Shown here: piece by piece, positions 8,797 through 16,724 of the stretch
Numbering within the stretch: position 1 is the first letter of the stretch
Layout of the letters: the number at the start of each line of letters is the position of its first letter
Source: Alistipes sp.
GTDB lineage: Bacteria; Bacillota; Clostridia; Oscillospirales; Ruminococcaceae
Assembly (NCBI GenBank): GCA_023667265.1
Contig: JAMPAJ010000008.1
Location: 1 to 38,099, forward strand
Direction: 5' to 3'
Length of the DNA stretch: 38,099 nt
Notes under the pieces: generated by a model
Database searches by the model: none
What the model was told of the DNA's origin: nothing
What the model saw: only the letters and a program-made list of their open reading frames with translations
Translations under genes and position numbers: made by a program

Positions 8797-9832
8797 TAAA
8801 ATGCTCCTGCAGCTGCTGGTATACGGCATTATCGGGATTTTCCTTTATCACTTCCGCCAATGCGTTTTTGTATATATCTGTATTGTAAAGAGGTTCGATG
8901 TCATAATCTTCCGTATAGCCAAGTTCCACTATCGTATCCTTCAAGGCAAGAGTACCTTGCTTGTCGGGATCGGGAATGCTGTAACCATAGCCGCCGTAAA
9001 CTTCAGTACGAATATACTCTTCGTCAATGTCAATGTATTTCTTAACATCTGAGACCGTGCCATCCTCATTGGTTTGGGTAAAATTATACGCACGAATTAA
9101 GGCACGCTCAAATGCCGTGAACTTCTCTGTGTTTTCTTTGAGGTTGGACGTTGCAGCGACCTGACGGCAGCATGGCTGATTCTGCAATGCAGGTTCTTCA
9201 GAGCATCTGTATACGATATCATAGCCTTGTCCCTCCGCAAGAGAGGCATAAGGAGAGTATACGGAAGCGGCATCAATGCTGTCATTCATCAGTGCGGCGT
9301 AGGCGTCCTTCTGACTGTCAAAATAAACGATGTTTACCTCATCACTGCCATCGCCGATAGAAATGCCTGCATCTTTCAGCAGAATTTGCAGCTCGGCGTC
9401 CTGAACGCTGTTTTTTACCGAAGCTACGTTTCTACCCTTTAAAATGCTGATATCCCAGTCGGTTTTACCCTCGGTAAATTCAGGCTTGATAACATAGCCG
9501 TGACCATTTGTCATAGCGCCGCCAAAGATAGTCAGATCGTGACCATTGCTTTGAAATGTCAGAGACGGAACAGAACCGATAAATGCAACGTCTAATTTGC
9601 CTGATTCCAGACCGTTTGAAAGTTCCGCAGCACTGGAAAACTGCGTCAATGTAACACTCAGTCCCTCGTCTTTAAAGTAGCCTTCTTCTTGCGCTACAAA
9701 TGCAAGCAGATGTGCCGTCGAATTAAGATAGCCAATAGAAACATCGCTGCTCTCCGACTTCTTTTCGCCGCAGCCTATAAGTGTACCGAGCAAGCTGAGT
9801 GCAGCTGTTCCTGCAATTATTGATTTTTTCAT
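8783..9832 (-). CDS. ABC transporter substrate-binding lipoprotein (NMT1/SsuA-like)
   Basis: A lipoprotein signal peptide ends in LLGTLIGCG, so the mature protein would be anchored through Cys on the outside of the membrane. The body has the NMT1/THI5-like fold pattern: IGYLNSTAHLLAFVAQEEGYFKDEGL, a hinge segment VAFIGSVPSL, and DAASVYSPYASLAEGQGYDIVY. It is the first gene of the importer operon and is preceded by a promoter with the LysR-type palindrome. Starts at 9844 or 9832 are both possible. Substrate unknown. Confidence 0.85.
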   Translation of the reverse strand: MKKSIIAGTAALSLLGTLIGCGEKKSESSDVSIGYLNSTAHLLAFVAQEEGYFKDEGLSVTLTQFSSAAELSNGLESGKLDVAFIGSVPSLTFQSNGHDLTIFGGAMTNGHGYVIKPEFTEGKTDWDISILKGRNVASVKNSVQDAELQILLKDAGISIGDGSDEVNIVYFDSQKDAYAALMNDSIDAASVYSPYASLAEGQGYDIVYRCSEEPALQNQPCCRQVAATSNLKENTEKFTAFERALIRAYNFTQTNEDGTVSDVKKYIDIDEEYIRTEVYGGYGYSIPDPDKQGTLALKDTIVELGYTEDYDIEPLYNTDIYKNALAEVIKENPDNAVYQQLQEHFNEYE

Positions 9833-9866
9833 GTGATTCACCATTTCCTTTTCCTATGATAATTCT

Positions 9867-9934
9867 ATTATACACCTACTTTGCACAGTTGTCCAATATG
9901 TATTATCTATAAAAAATAATAGAGCGAATCTATA
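9867..9934 (-). promoter_or_regulatory. Promoter of ABC importer operon with LysR-type operator
   Basis: TTGGAC (9891-9896) and TATAAT (9867-9872) with 18-base spacing. Upstream TATAGA (9906-9911) and the degenerate palindrome at 9918-9934 (TATAGATTCGCTCTATT on the minus strand) stand at exactly the same distances as in the paaK promoter. The LysR gene lies immediately upstream. Confidence 0.65.
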
Positions 9935-9936
9935 GG

Positions 9937-9965
9937 AAAAAAATGGGCGAGCATATTGCTCACCC
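9937..9965 (-). terminator. Rho-independent terminator after lysR
   Basis: On the minus strand GGGTGAGCA (9957-9965) pairs with TGCTCGCCC (9945-9953) with a single mismatch, around a 3-base loop, and is followed by ATTTTTTT. It ends the Rrf2-oxidoreductase-aminotransferase-LysR operon. Confidence 0.7.
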
Positions 9966-9972
9966 GATATTT

Positions 9973-10061
9973 AGAACCTGTCCACATAGAAAATTCCGCA
10001 CGTCTTTCCGGCAAAATTATACTTTAAAAATCCGCGCACAATTTCTATATGTACAGGTCCT
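9973..10061. repeat. Palindromic repeat element, copy 2
   Basis: This copy has imperfect arms (AGAACCTGTCCACATAGAAA and its partner ending at 10061). Its interior CCGCACGTCTTTCCGGCAAAATT closely matches the reverse complement of the loop at 5385-5410. It lies between the lysR stop codon and its terminator. Confidence 0.55.
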
Positions 10062-10960
10062 CAGACATTCAGATATTCTTTCAGTTTTCTGATATATACA
10101 TTTCCTACTTCGCTTAAAAGTGCATTTTTCCTCGTAATGTAGCCGATTTCCATAATACTGTCATCATCAATCGGTACAGCGACATAGTCGTCGCCGTTAA
10201 GACTTCCGCAAATAATTCCGGAACAAAATGTGTAGCCGTTCAGACCTTTCATCAGGTTCAGCATGGTAGAACGGTCAGAAGCTTTTATCACTCGGGCATA
10301 ATCTGATGTACTGTATATCTCCTCTGCAAAGTAAAACGAGCTTTTATCTCCCTGCTCAAATGTCAGGCAGGGATAGCTTTCAAGCTCCTCAAAGGTTATT
10401 TTTTTACTGCCCGCAAGTGGATGCTCTTTCCAGAGATATACATAAATTCCGCAGTCAATGAGATGATGAAACTCCAGATGATTTGTTTGCAGAATTTTTG
10501 TAATGACCTGCCTGTTGAATTCGCTGAGATACAGCAGACCAATCTCGCTTTTCATGGAAACTACGTTATTTATCACATCAGACGTTTTCGTTTCATAGAC
10601 TGCAAATTCATAATCAAAGGTGTCAAATTCTTTGACGGTGTTCACAAACGCCTTGACCGCAAAGGAGTAGTGCTGTGTGGAGACGCCAAACTTTTTCTTG
10701 ACCTTTCCGCCTAAATATTTCTCCTGCAAGGTTTCATACTGCTGATAGAGCTGCCTTGCGTAGGTCAGAAATTCCGCACCGTCAGCGGTCAGAGACACAC
10801 CCTTTCCGCTGCGGTAAAAAATCGTAATTCCAATTTCCTTTTCGATCTCATGCACGGCGCTGGTCAGGGACGGCTGCGCGATAAAAAGCTGCTCTGCCGC
10901 TTTATTCATTGAGCCTGTATCGGAAATTGTGATAATATAATTCAATTGCTGTAAAGTCAT
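10061..10960 (-). CDS. LysR-family transcriptional regulator
   Basis: The 299-residue length is standard. The N-terminal helix-turn-helix reads MTLQQLNYIITISDTGSMNKAAEQLFIAQPSLTSAVHEIEKEIGITIF, with the usual ALA-type wing. The rest fits an effector-binding domain with two lobes. It is the last gene of the operon that begins with the second Rrf2 regulator, and its stop lies five bases after the aminotransferase gene. It also lies just upstream of the ABC importer promoter. The shared palindrome near -65 in three nearby promoters makes it the leading candidate for their activator. The co-inducer is unknown. Confidence 0.9.
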   Translation of the reverse strand: MTLQQLNYIITISDTGSMNKAAEQLFIAQPSLTSAVHEIEKEIGITIFYRSGKGVSLTADGAEFLTYARQLYQQYETLQEKYLGGKVKKKFGVSTQHYSFAVKAFVNTVKEFDTFDYEFAVYETKTSDVINNVVSMKSEIGLLYLSEFNRQVITKILQTNHLEFHHLIDCGIYVYLWKEHPLAGSKKITFEELESYPCLTFEQGDKSSFYFAEEIYSTSDYARVIKASDRSTMLNLMKGLNGYTFCSGIICGSLNGDDYVAVPIDDDSIMEIGYITRKNALLSEVGNVYIRKLKEYLNV

Positions 10961-10964
10961 AATA

Positions 10965-12134
10965 TTATCCTCTTGGCTTTATCTTCTTTCGTATGTCCGA
11001 AAGTCGATTCAACGCTTCATTAAGGGTATCATTTTTCTTTGCAAAATGCAGGCGGATATAGCGGTTTTCAGACTCTTTGAAAAAGCTCGAACCCGGTACG
11101 GCTCCCACGCCTATATCTCTTGCAAGCGCCTCGCAAAATTCCAGATCGCTGTCATATCCGAACTCTGAAATATCAAGCAGAATATAATATGCTCCCTGCG
11201 GAACGGTATGACGGATATTCAGATCGTCCAGACCCTTCAGGAACAAATTACGCTTCTCAGTATATTTTTTCTGTAACCATTTGTAGTACTCATCACCGAA
11301 TTTCAGACCTGTTACAGCAGCCTCCTGCAAGGGTGCGGCAGCTCCGACTGTAAGAAAATCATGGACTTTTTTCACGGTGTCAATTACGTCAGGCGATGCA
11401 ATAACATACCCAAGCCGCCAGCCCGTAATGGAATATGTTTTCGACAGCGAGCTGCACTGAATGGTACGTTCCCACATTCCCGGCAATGCGGCAAAATAAG
11501 TATGCTGATTAGGTTCGTAGATGATATGCTCGTATACCTCGTCTGTAATAACAAAGGTATCGTATTTTTCTGCAAGATCGGCGATGATCTGCAATTCCTC
11601 ACGACTGAAAACCTTTCCGCACGGGTTGGACGGATTGCATAAAATGAGCGCTTTCGGACGCTGCTTAAACGCCGCTTCCAGTACGTCCGCATCAAAATTA
11701 AATTCAGGCGGATTCAACGGAACATATATCGGCTCGGCTCCTGAAAGTATAGTGTCTGCTCCATAATTTTCATAAAAGGGCGAAAATACAATGACTTTAT
11801 CTCCCGGGTTTGTCACACTCATCATAGCAGCCATCATTGCTTCCGTACTGCCGCAGGTCACAACTATCTCGCCGTTCGGGTCTATTTTTCTGCCCGAAAA
11901 ACGTGCGTACTTTTCAGCAAGGGCTTCACGAAAATTCTGTGCGCCCCATGTTATGGAATACTGGTGAAAATCCTCCTTTGTCACCTGTGCAAGACGGTCT
12001 AAAATTTCCCTCGGCGGTTCAAAATCAGGAAATCCCTGTGACAGATTCACAGCTCCGTACCTGTTGGAAATTCTCGTCATTCTGCGGATAACGGAGTCCG
12101 TGAAATCCGCTGTTCTGTTTGATAATGTGGGCAT
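10965..12134 (-). CDS. Class I/II PLP-dependent aminotransferase
   Basis: The roughly 389-residue protein shows INLSQGFPDF-like (VNLSQGFPDFEPP), CGSTEAMMAA, the NPSNPCGKV motif, DEVYEHIIY and the PLP lysine in SSLSKTYSITGWRLGY. This is the aspartate/aromatic aminotransferase subgroup I. The ATG at 12134 has GGAGG seven bases before it and follows the stop of the oxidoreductase beta subunit after one base, so the two are coupled. In this operon it would transfer an amino group to the 2-oxoacid made, or used, by the ferredoxin oxidoreductase. Aromatic or branched 2-oxoacids are plausible substrates. Confidence 0.88.
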   Translation of the reverse strand: MPTLSNRTADFTDSVIRRMTRISNRYGAVNLSQGFPDFEPPREILDRLAQVTKEDFHQYSITWGAQNFREALAEKYARFSGRKIDPNGEIVVTCGSTEAMMAAMMSVTNPGDKVIVFSPFYENYGADTILSGAEPIYVPLNPPEFNFDADVLEAAFKQRPKALILCNPSNPCGKVFSREELQIIADLAEKYDTFVITDEVYEHIIYEPNQHTYFAALPGMWERTIQCSSLSKTYSITGWRLGYVIASPDVIDTVKKVHDFLTVGAAAPLQEAAVTGLKFGDEYYKWLQKKYTEKRNLFLKGLDDLNIRHTVPQGAYYILLDISEFGYDSDLEFCEALARDIGVGAVPGSSFFKESENRYIRLHFAKKNDTLNEALNRLSDIRKKIKPRG

Positions 12135-12135
12135 A

Positions 12136-13026
12136 TTACTTCCTCCAATCTCTGCGTATCTTCTCCCATTTCGCATCACGTGACTGAATAATTATCTGAA
12201 TATCCTCGTCTGTCAGATGTCTGAATCGGCTTTGTTTTTTCAGATAATCCACAACGCTTGTAAATTCCTTCGGGTCATGATTCAATGTAAATTCGCCGTT
12301 TTCATACTCTGCAAGATACCACAGGCCGCAGTCTGCAATTTCTCTTGCAGCGTCAATAGTATCGCTGACAGGGATTCCCCAACCGGTCGGGCATGGCGCG
12401 ATAACGTGAATATATTTCGTACCCTTGATTTTCGACGCTTTCTCTACCTTGTTCAGAAAATCAGTCATATATCCAACAGTTGCCGTTGCCGCATAGGGAA
12501 TATCATGAGCCGCCACGATCTCAAACATATTCTTTTTCGGACGGATATTTCCATGTATATTTTTGCCTGCCGGCGTAGTTGTCGTCCTTGCACCGAACGG
12601 CGTAAGACCGCTTTTCTGGATTCCCGTATTCATATAAGCCTCGTTGTCATAGCAGATATAGATGATGTTGTCGTTACGGTCGATCGCTCCGGAAAGCGCC
12701 TGTATTCCGATGTCTGCCGTACCGCCGTCGCCTGCGAATCCAACCGCTGTAAAGTCCTTGATACCTCTTGCACGGAAACCTGCTTCAATACCTGTCAGCA
12801 TAGACGCCGTACCTGCGAATGTGGAAATTATGGCATTATTCGCAAAACAGAGCTGTGGAAAATTAAATCCCACCGCCGACATACAGCCTGCCGGGAGAAC
12901 GGCGACTGTGTTTTTTCCCAGGACTTTAAGGGCATTTCTCACTGCAAGACTTCCTCCGCATCCTGCACAAGCCTTATGTCCATAGAAAAATTCGTCCCTG
13001 CACAAATTTTTTGCTGTCACGCTCAC
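12136..13026 (-). CDS. 2-oxoacid:ferredoxin oxidoreductase, beta subunit (TPP-binding)
   Basis: The 296-residue subunit contains HKACAGCGGSLAVRNAL (conserved Cys pair), GFAGDGGTADIG and the downstream YDNEAYMNTGIQ that together bind thiamine diphosphate and Mg. It then has SGLTPFGARTTTTPAGK, a stretch common in four-subunit pyruvate and 2-ketoisovalerate oxidoreductases. It follows the alpha gene with no gap. The pyruvate-synthase-like look means the substrate could be pyruvate. The CoA-ligase and aminotransferase context favours another 2-oxoacid. Confidence 0.88.
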   Translation of the reverse strand: MSVTAKNLCRDEFFYGHKACAGCGGSLAVRNALKVLGKNTVAVLPAGCMSAVGFNFPQLCFANNAIISTFAGTASMLTGIEAGFRARGIKDFTAVGFAGDGGTADIGIQALSGAIDRNDNIIYICYDNEAYMNTGIQKSGLTPFGARTTTTPAGKNIHGNIRPKKNMFEIVAAHDIPYAATATVGYMTDFLNKVEKASKIKGTKYIHVIAPCPTGWGIPVSDTIDAAREIADCGLWYLAEYENGEFTLNHDPKEFTSVVDYLKKQSRFRHLTDEDIQIIIQSRDAKWEKIRRDWRK

Positions 13027-14178
13027 TTACTCCACCTCAATTCCGATAAAATTCACACGTTTTGCACCGTTTTCTATTGCAGAAAAAATATTTTCAATAT
13101 CCGACCGGGAGATATTTCGTCCGCCAAGTCCGCCTATAAAATTATATGACGGTATATCCGCTTTTTCAGTATATAAAGCTGAATTTACATCGGTGAAAAC
13201 TGTGCCTTCATTACCAAAAGAAATATCCTTTTCCAGCACTCCTACAGCCTTTGCATTTTTAACGGATTCCACAAGCTCGGCAGTCGGGAACGGTCTTAGA
13301 TAACGAAGTCTGACAACACCGACCTTTTTACCCTCCGCTCTCAGCTTATCCGCAGTTTCACGGCAAAGTCCGGCGATACTTCCGAGAGTTATCAAAATAA
13401 ATTCAGCATCCTCCGTTTTGTAATTTTCAATCAGACCGCTGTATTTTCTGCCGAATATTTCCGCGAATTTTTTTTCCGATTCAGCTATCACGGAAACGGA
13501 ATTCAGCATCTCCTGATGCTCCTTGAATTTGAAAATATAATTATAGTCAGGACCTGCCGAAAACGCCATATTTTTTGGATTTTCCAAATCGAGCTTATTA
13601 TCCGTTTCAAATTCCGGGAGAAATTTATCCGCCTGCTCCTCTTTCGGAATATCCACTTCCTCATAAGTATGCGTGAGAATAAATCCGTCCAGATTCACCA
13701 TAAAAGGCGTTGACGTTTTTTCGGCAATATAATAGCTCATCAGTGCAAGGTCAAGGCTTTCCTGCGCATTTTCCGCATACGCCTGAATCCAACCGCTGTC
13801 AAGCTGTGAAATGCTGTCGCGCTGGTCGCCGTAAATATTCCAGGGGAGAGCTGTCGAACGGTTGGCATTCATCATCACGATCGGAAAACGTCCGCCCGAC
13901 GCGTAATAAAGACACTCCGCCATATAGAGAAGTCCCTGAGATGAAGTCGCCGTAAACGCACGCACTCCCGCCGCACTTGCTCCCATAGCGCATGACAGTG
14001 CGGAATGCTCAGATTCAACATGAATAAATTCGGACTTCAAACTTCCGCTTTCAACCATTTCCGAAAGCCGTTCCACAACGATAGTCTGCGGAGTAATGGG
14101 GTATGCCGAGATCACGGCAGGCTTTGCCAGTCTGATGCCCTCCGCAAAGGCTTCGTCACCCGATAAAAATTTCTTCAT
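13027..14178 (-). CDS. 2-oxoacid:ferredoxin oxidoreductase, alpha subunit
   Basis: The 383-residue protein begins FLSGDEAFAEGIRLAKPAVISAYPITPQT, which is diagnostic for the PorA/VorB family. HVESEHSALSCAMGASAAGVRAFTATSSQGL and a C-terminal transketolase-like domain (VGVVRLRYLRPFPTAELV) follow. It forms the catalytic core with beta, gamma and delta, interconverting a 2-oxoacid plus CoA with acyl-CoA, CO2 and reduced ferredoxin. The start overlaps the delta gene by four bases. Confidence 0.9.
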   Translation of the reverse strand: MKKFLSGDEAFAEGIRLAKPAVISAYPITPQTIVVERLSEMVESGSLKSEFIHVESEHSALSCAMGASAAGVRAFTATSSQGLLYMAECLYYASGGRFPIVMMNANRSTALPWNIYGDQRDSISQLDSGWIQAYAENAQESLDLALMSYYIAEKTSTPFMVNLDGFILTHTYEEVDIPKEEQADKFLPEFETDNKLDLENPKNMAFSAGPDYNYIFKFKEHQEMLNSVSVIAESEKKFAEIFGRKYSGLIENYKTEDAEFILITLGSIAGLCRETADKLRAEGKKVGVVRLRYLRPFPTAELVESVKNAKAVGVLEKDISFGNEGTVFTDVNSALYTEKADIPSYNFIGGLGGRNISRSDIENIFSAIENGAKRVNFIGIEVE

Positions 14179-14468
14179 TTTCTCTCCGCCTCCATTTCTA
14201 TCGCATTTGGCTTGCAGATTTTTTTGCAGATACCGCAGCCCTTGCAGAAATCATAATCTATCACAGCCTTGTTGTTTTTAATAGATATCGCACCGTCAGG
14301 ACAGTATAAATAACACTGCATACAGCCCACGCATTTTTCCGCGTCAACTATCGGTCTGATACTTCGCCAACCGGCATTTTTGCTCACAAGATAGCCTGCT
14401 TCAAAGGAAGTATCCGATGGGACCTCTGCAAATGAGAAGCTTGTTTTTTCTCTCAGATATGGTTTCAT
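14175..14468 (-). CDS. 2-oxoacid:ferredoxin oxidoreductase, delta subunit (2x[4Fe-4S] ferredoxin)
   Basis: Ninety-seven residues carry two complete ferredoxin motifs, CVGCMQCYLYCP and CKGCGICKKICKP, each CX2CX2CX3C. The delta subunit passes electrons from the TPP site to external ferredoxin. It overlaps both neighbours by four bases, which fits a tightly coupled operon. Confidence 0.92.
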   Translation of the reverse strand: MKPYLREKTSFSFAEVPSDTSFEAGYLVSKNAGWRSIRPIVDAEKCVGCMQCYLYCPDGAISIKNNKAVIDYDFCKGCGICKKICKPNAIEMEAERK

Positions 14469-14983
14469 TTCAGTACCTCCTCTGCTGATTTTCTGACTGC
14501 CTGTTTATTTTTTTCACGAATTTTTTCCGGCATATATCCGTCAATAGCACGCTCAATATCCTCCACTGAAGCCGCTTCCGATACTGCTGAAAAAATACCA
14601 AGCAGAATTGTATTGACCGTTGGCAGATGCAGCTCCTCTGCAATGGAATCACAGTCAAAGGCAATCACGTTTTCATCAGCGATTTTTCTGCTGTTGACGA
14701 TGATTTTCCCATTTCTTTTAAGCAGATCGTTAAGTGAATCGCTGTACAGCGTATCGTCAAGAACTATGATATAATCCGCTTTTTCAGTTTCGCTGCGGTC
14801 AAGAACAGGCTTGCTGCTGAGCTTTGTAAACGCTCTCACCGGAGCGCCCCGTCTTTCAGGACCAAAGGACGGAAATGCAAGGGCATAGCTTTCGCTGTCT
14901 TTGTCGGCATACGCCGCTCCAAGCAGCTTTGCGGCTGTGAACGCTCCCTGTCCGCCTCTGCCGAGCCATATTATTTCAGTCAT
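14465..14983 (-). CDS. 2-oxoacid:ferredoxin oxidoreductase, gamma subunit
   Basis: The 172-residue subunit begins ITEIIWLGRGGQGAFTAAKLL-like (IIWLGRGGQGAFTAAKLLG), and has SFGPERRGAPVRAF and VLDRSETEKADYIIVLDD, the core of the gamma family. It is the first structural gene after the Rrf2 regulator. A separate frame in this region is only a shadow. Confidence 0.9.
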   Translation of the reverse strand: MTEIIWLGRGGQGAFTAAKLLGAAYADKDSESYALAFPSFGPERRGAPVRAFTKLSSKPVLDRSETEKADYIIVLDDTLYSDSLNDLLKRNGKIIVNSRKIADENVIAFDCDSIAEELHLPTVNTILLGIFSAVSEAASVEDIERAIDGYMPEKIREKNKQAVRKSAEEVLK

Positions 14984-15053
14984 ATAATTACACCTCTGTT
15001 TCTATATTTATAAATTTTATGAAATTATCATACAGGATCCCACAAAGCACCGC

Positions 15054-15494
15054 TCAAATACTGTAGCTGCCTGCAATAACCATCTCCTCCTGCCAGTCCA
15101 TCAAATCCGCAAGAGTAATACTCTCCAACGTATCGTGTATCGCTGTATCAAGCTGCTTCCACATTCGGTACGTCACGCACTGATTCTGATTTTTACATGG
15201 ATTTGCGCAGTTCTCCACACATTCTACAGGCGAAAGACTGCCCTCTGTAGCAGTAAGAATCTGAAACATTGTATACTGTTCGGGAGGATATTTCAGAATA
15301 TAACCGCCCTGATTTCCTTTTACACTCTGAAGCAGCGATGCCCTTTGCAGCAGCATCACAATTTGTTCCAGATATTTGACTGAAATATTCTGACGACCGG
15401 CAATATCTTTTAATCTTACCGGTGTTCCATCATTATGATTTGCTAAATCGAGCATCATTTTAACTGCGTTTTTTCCCCTTGTTGAAATCTGCAT
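15054..15494 (-). CDS. Rrf2-family transcriptional regulator, four-Cys type
   Basis: The ATG at 15494 is used because GGGAGG lies seven bases before it. The protein starts MQISTRGKNAVKMMLDLA, then has the helix-turn-helix ISVKYLEQIVMLLQRASLL and wing VKGNQGGYIL. Four cysteines in CVENCANPCKNQNQC suggest an Fe-S cluster or thiol switch. It is the promoter-proximal gene of the oxidoreductase-aminotransferase-LysR operon, and a CCTATAGG palindrome sits in its own promoter spacer. Redox or sulfur control of ferredoxin-dependent enzymes is inferred. Confidence 0.85.
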   Translation of the reverse strand: MQISTRGKNAVKMMLDLANHNDGTPVRLKDIAGRQNISVKYLEQIVMLLQRASLLQSVKGNQGGYILKYPPEQYTMFQILTATEGSLSPVECVENCANPCKNQNQCVTYRMWKQLDTAIHDTLESITLADLMDWQEEMVIAGSYSI

Positions 15495-15524
15495 CTCACA
15501 CCTCCCTATCAATGCTCTATGTAT

Positions 15525-15591
15525 ATTATATCATACCTATAGGAAAAGTCAATTAGTTTTTTTCTATAGCTTGTTATAGATTGAATCTATA
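15525..15591 (-). promoter_or_regulatory. Promoter of Rrf2-oxidoreductase operon with LysR-type operator
   Basis: TTGACT (15547-15552) and TATAAT (15525-15530) are 16 bases apart. TATAGA (15563-15568) and the perfect palindrome TATAGATTCAATCTATA (15575-15591, minus strand) repeat the paaK layout. CCTATAGG at 15536-15543 lies inside the spacer and could be a second, repressor-type site. Confidence 0.65.
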
Positions 15592-15594
15592 GCA

Positions 15595-15622
15595 AATAGG
15601 GCAGACGTATATCTGCCCTATT
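15595..15622 (-). terminator. Hairpin after the second ABC importer operon
   Basis: Perfect 11-base arms (AATAGGGCAGA and its complement) surround a 6-base loop. It follows the binding-protein stop at 15644 on the minus strand and directly precedes the operator of the next operon. The T-tract is weak. Confidence 0.55.
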
Positions 15623-15643
15623 GTTCTATTCCTTGTTAAAGCT

Positions 15644-16714
15644 TCATTCACAGCAATCTTGCGGAATCGAATTAACGGGAATAAAGTTTTCACCTTTAAT
15701 TTGATAGCTGTCAGGAACATCATCAAAGAACCTGTAGGAACGCTGTATCATAGCATCCACGTCTGTACTGTCTTTCAGCAGACCGATCGCCTTCATATCG
15801 CTGCAAACATTCACAAGTGCATCGTATCCGCCCTGTACGCTGGGAATATACTGATAGCTTGCCAGAATGGCGGCATTGGTTTCCACATCACCGCCGACAT
15901 ACTCTCCGTTGATCTGAATAGCTGCTGTTTCCTCGGGATGTTCTTCCACCCATGCGGAAGCTTTCAGAACTGCTCTGGTGTATGCGGCAGCAATTTTGGG
16001 GTGATTTTCTGCGAGCTCCTTAGAAACAAAGCTTACGCAGCAGTATTCAGAAGCATACGGTTCGGTTACAGCAGTATCAAGCAGGACAGTCAGACCGTAT
16101 TCCTTTTCGGCGGAAGCGGCAACGGGATCGGGCGTCGCAATTGCATCAACCGCATTGTTTATCAGTGCAACCGGCTGGTCAGTCGTATTGTATGTCACAA
16201 ATTCTACCTCTGAGCTTCCGGCGGAAACATCAATGCCGGCAGCCGCCAGCGCCCTCTTGGCTGTAACCGCTTCTGAACCTGCCAAAGAAGCAACTCCAAT
16301 TGTTTTTCCTTTTAAATCTTCAATGGATTCTATACCTGAATCGGCAGTAACGAGAATTTTTGTACATCCGGTATGCATACCGGCAGTTATAACCATATTC
16401 AGTCCGTTTTCAATAGGCTGTACAAATTTTCCTACAAGTCCGAAACCGCAATCAATAGTTCCTGCACCAAGTGCCGCCTGAATATCGCCGCTGCCAAAAT
16501 CAACTCGCTCCCACTTGATGCCCTCCTCGTCAAGGTAGCCTTTTTCCATAGCGACCTGCAAGGGTGCGTGGCAAAGTCCTCCGACGGGTTCGCCGATTTT
16601 CAGTACATATTCATCATCCGGTACATTGCTGCTTTGCTTGCCGCAGCCCACTGCCGAAATTATCATCAAGCCTGATATCAATACAGCAGCCATTTTTTTG
16701 ATAATCATTTTCAT
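15644..16714 (-). CDS. ABC transporter substrate-binding lipoprotein (NMT1/SsuA-like), second system
   Basis: The 356-residue protein has a lipobox (SAVGCG) after a short signal peptide, then LKIGEPVGGLCHAPLQVAMEKGYLDEEGI, and the hinge motif GLVGKFVQPIENGLNMVITAGMHTGC. This suits the NMT1-type solute-binding fold. It is the last gene of the DUF1847-permease-ATPase-binding protein operon. The start could also be six bases inside (16708). Six cysteines scattered through the chain include a terminal CCE. Substrate unknown; the cysteine neighbourhood suggests a sulfur compound. Confidence 0.85.
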   Translation of the reverse strand: MKMIIKKMAAVLISGLMIISAVGCGKQSSNVPDDEYVLKIGEPVGGLCHAPLQVAMEKGYLDEEGIKWERVDFGSGDIQAALGAGTIDCGFGLVGKFVQPIENGLNMVITAGMHTGCTKILVTADSGIESIEDLKGKTIGVASLAGSEAVTAKRALAAAGIDVSAGSSEVEFVTYNTTDQPVALINNAVDAIATPDPVAASAEKEYGLTVLLDTAVTEPYASEYCCVSFVSKELAENHPKIAAAYTRAVLKASAWVEEHPEETAAIQINGEYVGGDVETNAAILASYQYIPSVQGGYDALVNVCSDMKAIGLLKDSTDVDAMIQRSYRFFDDVPDSYQIKGENFIPVNSIPQDCCE

Positions 16715-16724
16715 TCTTCCTTTC

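Noticed and set aside
12217-13149. 310-codon plus-strand ORF
   Set aside because: It is fully antisense to the oxidoreductase beta and alpha genes, whose catalytic motifs are intact; composition is typical of a shadow frame.
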